Below, one piece after another: positions 25,949 to 35,699 of a DNA stretch of 64,000 bases. Below the pieces are notes generated by a model. That model was not told the DNA's origin, did not search any database, and saw nothing but the letters and a program-made list of their open reading frames with translations. This DNA is from PALSA-1440 sp050011195 (lineage in GTDB: Bacteria; Verrucomicrobiota; Verrucomicrobiia; Limisphaerales; UBA8199), in contig JBEKJO010000005.1 of NCBI GenBank assembly GCA_050011195.1, forward strand, positions 1 through 64,000, written 5' to 3'. The translations under genes and the position numbers were made by a program. Within the stretch, counting starts at the first letter, position 1. Each line of letters begins with the position of its first letter.

Positions 25949-27853
25949 ATGAAACCCAATGTCCTTCCCTCCCCTTGTCGCCGTCGGTGGATGTGCAGCG
26001 GCACATTGTTCTTTCTTGGGGTCTTTCTTGTTCAAGCCGATCCCGTCATCTTAACCCAACCGCAGAGCCAGACTGCTGTTGCCGGAAGCACCGCCACTTT
26101 TTACGTAGATGCTTCCGGTTCGGGGCCGGTGAGTTATCAATGGTGGGGGAACCTGACCAGCCTTGCCAACGGCGGAAGGATCAGCGGCGCGGAGACTTCG
26201 ACGCTCACCATCACAAATCTGAGCACGAACGATTTCGGTCTTTACTACGTCGTAGTCACCAATGGATTTGGCTGCGTGACCAGCGCGGTGGCGCCGCTCT
26301 CGGTGACGAACGTCGGGCAGCCCATTCCCATGAACCCCTACACTGGACAAGGTAGTGGACAATATGGAACCCTGCAAATTGTGTCCGGAAGCGGGGCCTT
26401 CGCCTCCCTCTCGGCAGCCAACAAGACCTTGAGTGTTTTACCGGGCGCGACCCTCAGCGGCGCGGTCAATCTGGAGGCCCTCAATTATGGCGTCAGCGAG
26501 GATGTCGCGCCGCTAATCTACACTCCTTCCTGGGGGGAGGCCAGCAATAGTTGGCAGTTGATCAACGATTGGATTGTCACCGGCGCTTCGGCGCAACAGG
26601 CACAGGTATCGGTGACCGCCCCGGCAACGCCGGGAGTTTATTACATCATTTTTGCGTTTCAATGGGAAGTCGGGGGCGACCATCTTGCGTCGGCCTCGAA
26701 TTGGACGCTGGGTTACGATGTTTGGAATGATGGCAACGATCTTGCCGAGTTCAGCGCTGCGCAAGTGGCTAACGCCCAAGCCTCCGGTTGCACGGTTAAT
26801 CTTTGGTTATACCCCTGCGGCGTTGGGCCGGAATATGCGCCATGCCCCAGCGGCTTTCTGCCGCAATATGTGCCAGCCGATGCCGTGACCGTTGTGGTCG
26901 GGACACCACCACCGCCCCCTCCGCGCCCGGCGACAGCCACCGCAACCCTGGTGGATGGGTTTGTTGTGGCTGCCATCGTTACCGATGGCGGCTACGGCTA
27001 TACCAACACGCCGCTGGTTCGATTTATCGGCGGTGGCGGCAATGGGGCACAGGCAGTCGCTGTGGTTAGCAACGGTGTCGTGGTCGGCATCACGATTACC
27101 GATGCCGGAATTGGTTACACGAACCCGCCGGTCATCGTCATCGACCCGCCGTTTATTTTCAATCCGGTCTTGAGCCTCGCACCTATGTCGTTCCTTGCCT
27201 TTTCCAATCTCACCGTTGGCCGCGTTTATCAATTGCAGCAGTCGGTGGCCTGGTATTGGTCAAACCAGCCAGTCAGCTTCACGGCCACAAATGCCCTCTA
27301 CACGCAAATGGTTGCGGGAGTGGCGGGCAGCGGAAATTACCGGCTGGCGCTCAGTCCGGCGCCGGCCCAGGCCTTCGCCACAGCAGTGCTGGACTATGGG
27401 TTTGTCGTCCACGCGACACTGACTAGCGGCGGTTCCGGCTACGTCAAGAGTCCAGCAGTCATCATCGTTGGCGGTGGCGGCAGCAATGCCACCGCAGTTG
27501 CGAACCTCTCTGGTGGCATGGTGACGAACATCACTATCACCGATGCTGGCATCGGCTACACCAACACGCCAACGGTTGAAATCGCCCAGCCGCCAGCCGC
27601 CGCCGTGTCGCCAACGGTGGTGCCGGGGATGCGGTTGGATTCCGCAAGCCTGGCTCCCTATGACAATTATCAGATTCAATTCAAGCCGGACCTTGGCAGA
27701 ACGTGGGGGAATTGGAATGGGGGATTATTCACCCCGACTAACGTGACCAATTCGCAATACGTTTTCATTACGAATGGCGTCGGCTTTTTCCGCATGCAAC
27801 ACGTGCCGCGGCCTATGCCCGCCATTGCGCGTAGTGCCTCCAGCACGCCCTGA
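25949..27853 (+). CDS. Secreted Ig-like protein with GYGYTN-type repeats
   Basis: A protein of about 634 residues. The start at 25949 (MKPNVLPSPCRRRWM) gives a basic N-region and hydrophobic core (GTLFFLGVFLVQADP), i.e. a signal peptide; AAGGA lies 13 bases upstream. An Ig-like domain covers residues about 30-120 (LTQPQSQTAVAGSTATF, YQWWGN). Two copies of a 65-70 residue beta repeat follow (VVAAIVTDGGYGYTNTP with ITITDAGIGYTNPP, and VVHATLTSGGSGYVKSP with ITITDAGIGYTNTP), separated by a spacer. It ends in GVGFFRMQH, seen in other proteins of this phylum. Likely exported, with unknown binding partner. Confidence 0.8.
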   Translation: MKPNVLPSPCRRRWMCSGTLFFLGVFLVQADPVILTQPQSQTAVAGSTATFYVDASGSGPVSYQWWGNLTSLANGGRISGAETSTLTITNLSTNDFGLYYVVVTNGFGCVTSAVAPLSVTNVGQPIPMNPYTGQGSGQYGTLQIVSGSGAFASLSAANKTLSVLPGATLSGAVNLEALNYGVSEDVAPLIYTPSWGEASNSWQLINDWIVTGASAQQAQVSVTAPATPGVYYIIFAFQWEVGGDHLASASNWTLGYDVWNDGNDLAEFSAAQVANAQASGCTVNLWLYPCGVGPEYAPCPSGFLPQYVPADAVTVVVGTPPPPPPRPATATATLVDGFVVAAIVTDGGYGYTNTPLVRFIGGGGNGAQAVAVVSNGVVVGITITDAGIGYTNPPVIVIDPPFIFNPVLSLAPMSFLAFSNLTVGRVYQLQQSVAWYWSNQPVSFTATNALYTQMVAGVAGSGNYRLALSPAPAQAFATAVLDYGFVVHATLTSGGSGYVKSPAVIIVGGGGSNATAVANLSGGMVTNITITDAGIGYTNTPTVEIAQPPAAAVSPTVVPGMRLDSASLAPYDNYQIQFKPDLGRTWGNWNGGLFTPTNVTNSQYVFITNGVGFFRMQHVPRPMPAIARSASSTP

Positions 27854-28044
27854 CCGGTGGATCAGTCGGCTCCCTTCCATCAACTCCTTCACCGTCTGCA
27901 GTTGCAGCTGGGGACAGCGTGAGAAAGCGTTTGAGAAGTGGCCTGTATCAATGCCGTTGCGGGACCAGTGACATAATCGTAGCGTGGGGGTGTTATGGTC
28001 GGAGTGGATTGGGCGGCAAGAACGGAGCGTCCGTTTCGCAGCGG

Positions 28045-31000
28045 CTACTTCGCCATCACAATTTCCAGCGTCTCGTCGCGCTGGTGCGGGGCGTCTTCCT
28101 CCGCCTCGACGAGTGGCATGGCCGTCGGTGTCTCCAGCGAAGCCGTCGGCTGGCCGGTCACCGCCTCGTTGGCCTTGTGGAATTTCACGCTGACGATCTT
28201 GCTCACGCCGTGCTCCTGCATGGTAATGCCGTAGAGCACGTCCGCCATGCCGATGGTGCGCTTGTTGTGCGTGATGATGATGAACTGCGAGCGCGCCAGG
28301 AAACGCTGCAAGACGCGGATAAAGCGGTTGATGTTGGATTCGTCCAGGGGGGCGTCCAACTCGTCGAGCACGCAGAACGGGCTGGGCTTGACCTGGTAAA
28401 TCGAGAATAGCAGCGCCACGGCGGTCATTGTCTGCTCGCCGCCGGACAGGAGCGAAATGGTTTGCAACTGCTTGCCGGGCGGGCGCGCCACAATGTCAAT
28501 GCCGCTTTCGAGCAGGTCGTTCTCGTCCATCAGCACCAGGTCAGCTTTGCCGCCGTCAAAGACTTCGGTGAACATCGCCCGGAAGCTCTCCCGGATCTTG
28601 TCGAAGGTGTCCCGGAACATCTCGCGGGTCTGGACGTTGATGCGGTTGATGACTTCGAGCAACTGCGCCTTGGCCTGGACCAGGTCGTCGTGCTGCTTGC
28701 TGAGGAACTGGTAGCGCTGCTCGGTTTCTTCGTATTCCTCGATGGCGACGAGGTTCACCGGCCCTATCTCTTCGATGCGCTGCTGCAAGGCTTCGACTTG
28801 CTGGGCGACGGCGCTCCAATCGGTGGCGGCGCCGGCGGCCGCCATTTCCTCGGGCGTCATTACGTGTATTCTCGCCGGGCCTTCGTCGGCATAGGTAATG
28901 GTAATGCACTCGCTGCGAATGCTGTCGAGGCTGACGTGGTATTTCTGCTGGACCCGCTCCCGCAGGTTCTGCGCCGACATATTCTTCTGCGCCAGTTCCA
29001 CTTCCAGCGCCCCGCGCTTCTCCTGCAATTCAGTCAAACACCGGCGCTGCTCCCGCAAACCTTCCTCGCGCGCAGCGACGTCCTCGTCCTGCGCCTGCTT
29101 TTGCGCGGCCAGTTCGGCGGTCTGCGCATTGACCTGTTCCCGGTCGTGCTGGAGCTTCTCAATCAACCCGCGCGATTCGATGATCTCCGACTCGGCCTGC
29201 TCCTTGCGGCCAACGAAGGAGGAAAGCTCGCCGCGCCGCTGCTCGATGACTTGCGTCAGTTCGCGGATGCGCTGGTCCAGCGACTGCCGCTGCTGCTGGA
29301 ACGAAGCGCACATCTGCTCTTCCGCCGCCAGCGCCACCCGGCTGTCGGTCAGCCCGGCGTTGGCCGCGTCGCGTTGCTGGCGCAGGCCCTCCAACTGGAC
29401 GGTCAATTCCGCGACCTGCGACTGGCAGGCCCGTTCGCGCGTTTCGCACTCATCGGCCCGGGCTGCCAGCCCGGCGCGCTTTTGCAACCCTTCCTGTTCC
29501 TGCGCGGCCAGGCTTTGAATCTCATAAACAACCGTATCAATCTTCTGGTGCAGCAGCCGCTGGGAATTGTGGAGCGCGTTGAACTCGCCTTCATGCGTGG
29601 CGATGGCCACTTCCTGCGCGCGCAGTTCAACCTGCGCCTGCTGCAACCCGGCCTCAAGTTCGGTCTGCTCGCTTTGCAGGGCGCCTTTGCGGCGGCTAAT
29701 TTCGGCCACTTCTTCCTGCAAGCCGGCCAGGGCCGACCGCAAGTCAGCGATCTGGTTTTTCCGGCCCAGAATTGAAGCCGGCGCTTTGCCGTCGCCATTC
29801 CCGTTGCTGCAGCCGCCGGTGTAAATGCCGTGGCAGCTCAGCAACTCACCCCCCACTGTGACGTAGTGAAAAGCGCCTTTGCTCTCTTGCCACGCCGCGG
29901 TCGCCGCATCCAAGTCCCGTACAATTCGCGTGCTGCCGAGCAGGCGCTCCATCAGCGGGCGAATGGAGGCCTCGCTCTCAACGACCGCCAGCGCGGCCAC
30001 GGGCGCGCCATTCAGTTCGGGAGCGGCGAGCGGAGTTTGGGAATTGGCAGCCGGTGACGGGTGATCGGTAACTGGTGATTGGAGCTTGGCGCTGCCCTCG
30101 CGCGAACCGCCCTCCCCGTGGCCGTCTCTGACGAACGCCAGCGGCGCGATGCTCGCTCGGCCGGTCTTGTTGGCGTTGAGGTCAGCCAGAATCTGGCGGG
30201 CGGACTCCGGCTGCTCCGTCAACACCAGTTGCAGGTGATGGCCCAGGGCCGTCTCGATGGCCGTCACGTATTGATCCGGCACGCGAATCTTGTCCGCCAG
30301 CGACCCCAGCACGTGCTGCGACTGCTTGAGCGCGGCGAGCGGGCCGACGTTGAACCCCTCGTGGTCGGCCTGCAATTGTTCCAGCACGCTCAGCCGGGAA
30401 CGCTTCCCGGCCTGTTGCTCCAGGGCCTGGTCCTGCGCTCGGGCGGCGCCCTCCAATTCCTCCTGGAGTTCGCGCAGCCGCTTTTGCCGTCCTTCCACGG
30501 TGCCGCGCTGCGTTTGCGCGCTGAGCTTCTCGGCCGTGACATTGGCCACGAACTCACGCAGCCGGGCTTCCAGGCGCGTCCGCTCCTCTTCCAGTTGGAT
30601 TTTCTCGGCGGACAGCTTCTCCAATCGCACCACGTTGCCCTGCTTCTGCAAATCGAGCGCGGTGATCTCGTTGCGCACGCGCGTCAAGTCCTGCGCGGTG
30701 GCGAAAGCCTCGGCCTGGGCCTGGCGCAGGGCCTCTTGCTGCTGCCGCAGCTCCTCTTCCACTTGCCGCAGCGCGTCCTGCCTCGCGGCGAGTGTTTCCC
30801 GGTGCTGTTCCAGGGCCTTCTCGGAGGCGGTCAAATGCCCGCTGACGGTGGCCAGGTCCTGCCCCGCCGCCCGGCGCCGCTCCTCGGCCTGCGTCAAATC
30901 CGCCATGGCTTTGGTGTTTTGCGTCGCGAACTCGCGCAACCGCTCCTCATTGAAATGAATGCGGCTCTCGTGCCGGTCAATCTCGCCCTTCAACTCCAGC

Positions 31001-31887
31001 CCGCGATGCTGCCGCTCGCCGATCTCGTGTTCCAGTTCTGAAAGTCGTTCCCGCAGATGGGTAATCTCGTCCTCGCAGCGCAGCACGGCGGCGGAGCTGG
31101 TCTCGAGCTCGTTGCGGAGGTTGTCGGCGGCCGTCTGCCGCTCGGCAATCTCCGCCTGCAATTGGTCGAATTGATGGCGGGCGAACTGGGTATCGAGATG
31201 TTGCAGTTCAGCGGAAAGCTGCTTGTAGCGGCGCGCCTTGCCGGCCTGGCGTTGGAGCGAGCCGATCTGGCGTTTCACCTCGCGGACCAGGTCGGCGACG
31301 CGCAGCAGATTCTGCTCGGTGTATTCGAGTTTGCGCAGCGCCTCTTTCTTTTGCGTCTTGTACTTGGTGATCCCGGCGGCCTCTTCGAAGATCATGCGGC
31401 GGTCTTCCGGCTTGCTGGAGAGGATCTGGGTGATGTTGCCCTGCGCCATGATGCTGTAGCTGGCGCGGCCCACACCGGTCCCCATGAACAGTTGCTGGAT
31501 GTCTTTCAGCCGGCAGGGCGTCTTGTTGATGAAGTACTCGCTGCCGCCGTCGCGGAACACCCGGCGCGTCACAGTCACCTCGTTATAGGCCATCTCGACC
31601 CCCGCTGCCGTCAGGTGGTCCCCGTCCACCCCGCCAATCGTCAAGGAAACCTCCGCCATGCCCAGGGGCTTGCGGCCATCCGTGCCGTTAAAAATCACGT
31701 CCGCCATCTCGCCGCCGCGCAGGGCCTTGGCCGATTGCTCGCCCAGCACCCAACGGATTGCGTCCGACACATTCGACTTGCCGCACCCGTTGGGGCCGAC
31801 GATGGCGGTAACGCCGGGCTGAAAGTTCAGCGCAGTTTTATCCGCAAAGGACTTGAATCCTAAAACAGTTAAGTTCTTCAGATACAT
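28045..31887 (-). CDS. smc: Chromosome segregation/condensin ATPase SMC
   Basis: A 1280-residue SMC. The N-terminal ATPase head has Walker A GPNGCGKSN and the FKSFADKT stretch. Two long coiled coils flank a hinge at about residues 510-690. The C-terminal head has the signature LLSGGEQTMTAVALLF and Walker B PFCVLDELDAPLD. The start at 31887 (MYLKNLTVLGFKSF) matches the family; an extension upstream does not. Within the hinge, residues about 602-621 (LQSPVTDHPSPAANSQTP) come from translated GGTGATT-type heptad repeats, an unusual insertion in an essential protein. It appears to be transcribed alone. Confidence 0.95.
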   Translation of the reverse strand: MYLKNLTVLGFKSFADKTALNFQPGVTAIVGPNGCGKSNVSDAIRWVLGEQSAKALRGGEMADVIFNGTDGRKPLGMAEVSLTIGGVDGDHLTAAGVEMAYNEVTVTRRVFRDGGSEYFINKTPCRLKDIQQLFMGTGVGRASYSIMAQGNITQILSSKPEDRRMIFEEAAGITKYKTQKKEALRKLEYTEQNLLRVADLVREVKRQIGSLQRQAGKARRYKQLSAELQHLDTQFARHQFDQLQAEIAERQTAADNLRNELETSSAAVLRCEDEITHLRERLSELEHEIGERQHRGLELKGEIDRHESRIHFNEERLREFATQNTKAMADLTQAEERRRAAGQDLATVSGHLTASEKALEQHRETLAARQDALRQVEEELRQQQEALRQAQAEAFATAQDLTRVRNEITALDLQKQGNVVRLEKLSAEKIQLEEERTRLEARLREFVANVTAEKLSAQTQRGTVEGRQKRLRELQEELEGAARAQDQALEQQAGKRSRLSVLEQLQADHEGFNVGPLAALKQSQHVLGSLADKIRVPDQYVTAIETALGHHLQLVLTEQPESARQILADLNANKTGRASIAPLAFVRDGHGEGGSREGSAKLQSPVTDHPSPAANSQTPLAAPELNGAPVAALAVVESEASIRPLMERLLGSTRIVRDLDAATAAWQESKGAFHYVTVGGELLSCHGIYTGGCSNGNGDGKAPASILGRKNQIADLRSALAGLQEEVAEISRRKGALQSEQTELEAGLQQAQVELRAQEVAIATHEGEFNALHNSQRLLHQKIDTVVYEIQSLAAQEQEGLQKRAGLAARADECETRERACQSQVAELTVQLEGLRQQRDAANAGLTDSRVALAAEEQMCASFQQQRQSLDQRIRELTQVIEQRRGELSSFVGRKEQAESEIIESRGLIEKLQHDREQVNAQTAELAAQKQAQDEDVAAREEGLREQRRCLTELQEKRGALEVELAQKNMSAQNLRERVQQKYHVSLDSIRSECITITYADEGPARIHVMTPEEMAAAGAATDWSAVAQQVEALQQRIEEIGPVNLVAIEEYEETEQRYQFLSKQHDDLVQAKAQLLEVINRINVQTREMFRDTFDKIRESFRAMFTEVFDGGKADLVLMDENDLLESGIDIVARPPGKQLQTISLLSGGEQTMTAVALLFSIYQVKPSPFCVLDELDAPLDESNINRFIRVLQRFLARSQFIIITHNKRTIGMADVLYGITMQEHGVSKIVSVKFHKANEAVTGQPTASLETPTAMPLVEAEEDAPHQRDETLEIVMAK
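30053..30082. repeat. Heptad repeat inside smc
   Basis: Four 7-base units, GGTGACG GGTGATC GGTAACT and GGTGATT, lie end to end in the hinge-coding part of smc. They belong to the same family as the CAGTCAC arrays at 12340 and 46652, in reverse orientation. The insertion keeps the frame. Confidence 0.75.
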
Positions 31888-32242
31888 GATCTTGCTTAAA
31901 ACAACCAAACCCGCCCCGTTTAGTAAAGTGGAAAAACCACAATATACAGGGCACGGTTATCATCGGAGCACAACTAATTGGTGAGGAACCGAGATTTGTA
32001 TTGTGCCGCTAACCGCTGCTAAAATTCTATAATCTAATCTACCATCGTCATTTTTAGCGCAAACCGCCCTGGTTTGGCAACAACTATTTGCAATTATTTT
32101 GCCCTCGATATCGCCCCCATTGGCCCCATAATCTGCCTCCGAACCCCCATGATGTCTTCTGCAGCAGTTTGCGACAAACCGAGTTCGCCCAAGGTGCTTT
32201 TCTTGTGCGGTTTTTCCGGCGACGGGCATTACTCTATGAGAC
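31888..32242 (+). promoter_or_regulatory. Divergent region smc / sigma factor with 54-bp element (copy A)
   Basis: About 355 non-coding bases between smc and the sigma-factor gene. At 32091-32144 is a sequence with core CTCGATATCGCCCCCATTGG and end TCTGCCTCCGAAC. A near-copy occurs at 33991-34044, ahead of the next gene. It ends about 100 bases before the sigma-factor start, a plausible position for a promoter or operator. Confidence 0.6.
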
Positions 32243-33886
32243 ATGATGACCGAAGATGCCGAACTGCTAAGCCAGTATGCCGCCGCGAGGTCGGAGGCTG
32301 CCTTCGCCGAATTGACTCGGCGGCATGTCGATCTGGTCTATTCAGCAGCGCTGCGGTTGGTGAACGGCGATGTTCATTCGGCCCAGGATGTGACGCAGCA
32401 GGTCTTCACGGAGGTCGCCCGTCAGGCGAAACGCCTGGCCCGGCATCCCGCACTGGTGGGCTGGCTTTACACCACGACCCGGCAGATGGCGTTGCGGATG
32501 AATCGCACGGAACAACGACGCACGGCCCGCGAGCAGGAGGCCAATACGATGAATGAACTCCTTCACGACGACACCCCGCCCGCGGATTGGAGCCAGCTCA
32601 GTCCGGTGATCGAGGACGCACTGCACGAACTGAGCGACCAGGACCGCCATGCCATCCTGCTCCGCTTCTTTCAAAACAAGACTCTCAACGAGGTGGGCAC
32701 GGGATTGAATTTAACCGAAAATGGCGCACGCATGCGCGTGGAACGGGCGTTGGAGAAGTTGCGTGGGAAACTGGCCCGGCGCGGCATCACCACCACTGCG
32801 TCGGCGCTGGCCGCCGTTGTTTCCGCCAACGCCGTCCAGTCGGCGCCCGCCGGTTTTGCCGCCACTATCTCCACCGCTGCCGTGGCCGGCAGCACTCTCC
32901 ACGTTTCAACCTTCATTGCCGCAACAAAAACTATCGCCATGACCACATTACAGAAAACCATCGTCGCCGCGGCGCTCGCGCTCGCGGCCGGCACCGGCGT
33001 TTATGCCGTCCACCAAAGTTCGCAACTGCGTGCCCAGATCCAGACGCTCCAACAGGAACGAGCGCCCTTGGCGGCGCAACTCCAGCAATTAGAGCAGGAA
33101 CACAAGCAGGCGGCCCAGCAACTGGCCGCGTTGAAGGAGGAAAACGCCCGTCTGAAATCCGGCCCAAGCGCGACGGAACTGCTGAAATTGCGGGGTCAGG
33201 TGGGAGTGCTGCGTCAGCGGGCCGCTACGAACGACGCCAAAGCCGCGCCGGCCAGCGGGCTGGCCAAAATGATGAGCGATCCCGCGATGAGGGAATACAT
33301 CCGGCAGGCACAAGTGGAAAAGTTCAGGTCCATGTACGCCGACCTGTTTAAGGAACTGAAACTGACACCGGAGCAGACGGACCAGTTCCTCCAGATATCC
33401 GTTAACAAGGCTTCGACCTATTTGGCCAAATACCTGGCCCCGGCGCAGGGGGCTCCGGAGCAGGCCCCCGCCGAGCCATCCAGCGATTCAGGCAGCCAAT
33501 TGCAGGCGTTGTTGGGCGAGGCGGGCTATGCCCGATACAAGGAGTACAGCGATGAAATCCCGGCCCGGACCACCATCAGCCTCCTGAATAGTCAACTCGG
33601 GGAGAACCCGCTCAATAATGAGCAAAGCGCAAGTTTGCTCCAAGTGGTAAAGGCCGAGCCGGCGGAGTTAACGCAGGGCATCCTTGGCGCTCCGGACAAG
33701 GCCTTTTCGGGGTCCCAGGCGGACATTGACAGCTTTCTCGATCAGGTGGCCGCGAGCAACCAACGCATCGAGCAGCAAGCCGCCAGTTTTCTCACCGCCG
33801 ACCAACAGGCCGCCCTCAATACCGTGCTGACCAATGCCGTCAACACGCGGAAACTCTCGGCCGCCGCCTTTATTCAAAAGCACTGA
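32243..33886 (+). CDS. ECF-like sigma-70 factor fused to membrane-anchored C-terminal domain
   Basis: A 547-residue fusion. Residues about 1-180 are a sigma factor with region 2 (YSAALRLVNGDVHSAQDVTQ, VGWLYTTTRQMALRM) and region 4 (LHELSDQDRHAILLRFFQNK, NEVGTGLNLTENGARMRVERALEKL). An Ala/Thr-rich linker leads to one membrane helix at about 235-255 (TIVAAALALAAGTGVYAVHQ). A coiled coil follows (about 260-310), then a helical C-terminal part with an LTPEQ motif (LFKELKLTPEQTDQF) like that of Spy/CpxP-type periplasmic proteins. This suggests a sigma factor tethered by its own sensor. It may autoregulate through the repeated upstream element. A second Met directly follows the first. Confidence 0.85.
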   Translation: MMTEDAELLSQYAAARSEAAFAELTRRHVDLVYSAALRLVNGDVHSAQDVTQQVFTEVARQAKRLARHPALVGWLYTTTRQMALRMNRTEQRRTAREQEANTMNELLHDDTPPADWSQLSPVIEDALHELSDQDRHAILLRFFQNKTLNEVGTGLNLTENGARMRVERALEKLRGKLARRGITTTASALAAVVSANAVQSAPAGFAATISTAAVAGSTLHVSTFIAATKTIAMTTLQKTIVAAALALAAGTGVYAVHQSSQLRAQIQTLQQERAPLAAQLQQLEQEHKQAAQQLAALKEENARLKSGPSATELLKLRGQVGVLRQRAATNDAKAAPASGLAKMMSDPAMREYIRQAQVEKFRSMYADLFKELKLTPEQTDQFLQISVNKASTYLAKYLAPAQGAPEQAPAEPSSDSGSQLQALLGEAGYARYKEYSDEIPARTTISLLNSQLGENPLNNEQSASLLQVVKAEPAELTQGILGAPDKAFSGSQADIDSFLDQVAASNQRIEQQAASFLTADQQAALNTVLTNAVNTRKLSAAAFIQKH

Positions 33887-33990
33887 GTGGAGCAATCGGA
33901 CCTGAGAGACGGGCGCAGATAGCGGATGCTCCCGACGCCCCAGAGAGTCGGCGCACGAACGTTCCCAACTTTCCGCGAAGCGGTTCAGTT

Positions 33991-34044
33991 CAATAGATTT
34001 TACTCTCGATATTGCCCCCGTTGGCTCATAGTCTGCCTCCGAAC
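33991..34044 (+). promoter_or_regulatory. Repeated 54-bp upstream element (copy B)
   Basis: Near-copy of 32091-32144, with core CTCGATATTGCCCCCGTTGG and end TCTGCCTCCGAAC, differing by about ten substitutions and two single-base shifts. It lies between the sigma-factor stop and the glycosidase start. Two adjacent genes carrying the same upstream block suggests common control, possibly by the sigma factor itself. Confidence 0.6.
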
Positions 34045-34096
34045 AAGTGACTTTATGAGCTTAAACAGCCTCCGCTCGCGTTGCGGCCTCTGGCGA

Positions 34097-35662
34097 ATGA
34101 CAGGCAAGCCCCAGCCGCATCGAGCGAGACTCATCTTCATCCGCACCCTCCGCTGGCTCGGCGTCACGCTGGCGGCCATCGGCGCGGCATTCGCGTCACC
34201 GGCTGCCAACTACCAACCCTCCAACGTCGTTCCGCCGGCACCGCTCCGGGAATTCCGCGCCGCCTGGGTCGCCACGGTCGGGAACATTGACTGGCCTTCC
34301 CGGAAGACGCTAAGCACGCAGGAACAGCAAGCCGAGTTGTTGGCGATTCTGGATCGCGCCGCCCAACTCAAGTTGAACGCCATAATCTTCCAGGTCAGGC
34401 CGGCCTGCGACGCTTTGTATGCCTCCAGGATCGAGCCCTGGTCCGAGTATCTCACCAGCACGATGGGCCAGCCGCCGGAGCCGTTTTATGACCCGCTGGA
34501 CTTCGCCGTCGAGGAAGCGCACAAACGCGGTTTGGAGCTGCACGCCTGGTTCAATCCTTACCGCGCGCGCCTGCTCGCCGCCGGATCCCCAGCCGCTCCC
34601 AACCACGTCAGCAAAACGCGCCCCCAACTGGTGCGGCAGTACGGAAAATATCTCTGGCTCGATCCCGGCGAAAGAGCGGTGCAGGACTACTCGCTCAGTG
34701 TCATCATGGACGTGGTGCACCGATACGATGTGGATGGCATCCACTTCGACGATTATTTTTATCCCTACAAGGAAAAGGGCGCGGCGGGCAAGGAGTTGGA
34801 TTTCCCGGATGACGCAAGTTGGCGCCGCTTTGGCGCGGGCGGAAAGTTGAGCCGCGACGATTGGCGGCGTGAGAACGTCAACCGGTTCATCGAGCGCGTC
34901 TATAAATCCATCAAGGCGGCGAAGCCCTGGGTGAAGTTTGGCATCAGCCCGTTCGGCATTTGGCGTCCCGGCAACCCGCCGCAGATCAAGGGCTTCGACG
35001 CCTTCGCGGAGCTTTACGCCGACTCGCGCAAATGGCTCGCCAACGGGTGGGTCGATTACTTCGCGCCGCAGCTTTATTGGGCCATTGACCCGCCGGACCA
35101 AAGCTTCCCCGTGCTGCTCCGCTGGTGGGCCGAGCAAAACACCAAGGGCCGGAACCTTTGCCCGGGGCTGGACTCGACCAAGGTCAGCAGCCGGTCGCAG
35201 GACCGGCACGGATGGCAACCCCAGGAGATCGTCAACCAGATCCGTTTGACCCGAACTCAGACCGGCGCGAACGGCCACATTCACTGGAACATGAAAAGCC
35301 TCATGCGGGACGGCGCCTTTGATGAGCTCTTGGAACGGGAACTGTATCAGCAGCCGGCGCTGATGCCCTCTTCGCCCTGGCTTGGCCGCGCACAGCCCGG
35401 GAAACCAAAGCTGACAGTCGCCCAAGGTGACCGGGCGTCCCAACTGGAAATCAGTTGGGCAGCGAACGGCCCGGGCAAGGCCTGGCTCTGGCTGCTGCAA
35501 ACACGAGCCAGCGGCGAGTGGACAGAGGAGATTCTAGTCGCAGCCAAAACTTCGCGTGTTTGGAATGGCGCGCTGCCGGAGGTCGTGGCGGTCTCGGCGG
35601 TTAACCGCAACGGCGAATTGAGCGCTCCCTCCGTGCTTCAGGCGCGCGGCAGCGCCAAATGA
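34097..35662 (+). CDS. GHL10/YngK-type glycoside hydrolase-like protein
   Basis: A protein of about 521 residues. The start at 34097 (MTGKPQPHRARLIFIR) gives a basic N-region and a signal peptide ending near AAFASPAAN; an earlier ATG at 34055 is possible. The body matches the glycosyl hydrolase-like 10 family (YngK/DUF187), a TIM barrel: EFRAAWVATVGNIDWPS, NAIIFQVRPACDALY, HAWFNPYRAR, DVDGIHFDDYFYPY and FGISPFGIWRP. A beta-rich C-terminal module follows. Family members act on cell-wall or complex glycans, with few characterised substrates. It is exported and sits directly behind the fused sigma factor, with a copy of the same upstream element. Confidence 0.85.
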   Translation: MTGKPQPHRARLIFIRTLRWLGVTLAAIGAAFASPAANYQPSNVVPPAPLREFRAAWVATVGNIDWPSRKTLSTQEQQAELLAILDRAAQLKLNAIIFQVRPACDALYASRIEPWSEYLTSTMGQPPEPFYDPLDFAVEEAHKRGLELHAWFNPYRARLLAAGSPAAPNHVSKTRPQLVRQYGKYLWLDPGERAVQDYSLSVIMDVVHRYDVDGIHFDDYFYPYKEKGAAGKELDFPDDASWRRFGAGGKLSRDDWRRENVNRFIERVYKSIKAAKPWVKFGISPFGIWRPGNPPQIKGFDAFAELYADSRKWLANGWVDYFAPQLYWAIDPPDQSFPVLLRWWAEQNTKGRNLCPGLDSTKVSSRSQDRHGWQPQEIVNQIRLTRTQTGANGHIHWNMKSLMRDGAFDELLERELYQQPALMPSSPWLGRAQPGKPKLTVAQGDRASQLEISWAANGPGKAWLWLLQTRASGEWTEEILVAAKTSRVWNGALPEVVAVSAVNRNGELSAPSVLQARGSAK

Positions 35663-35699
35663 TCCGCCACTCGAGCGGGGCCGGCGCGCCCGCTCACTC

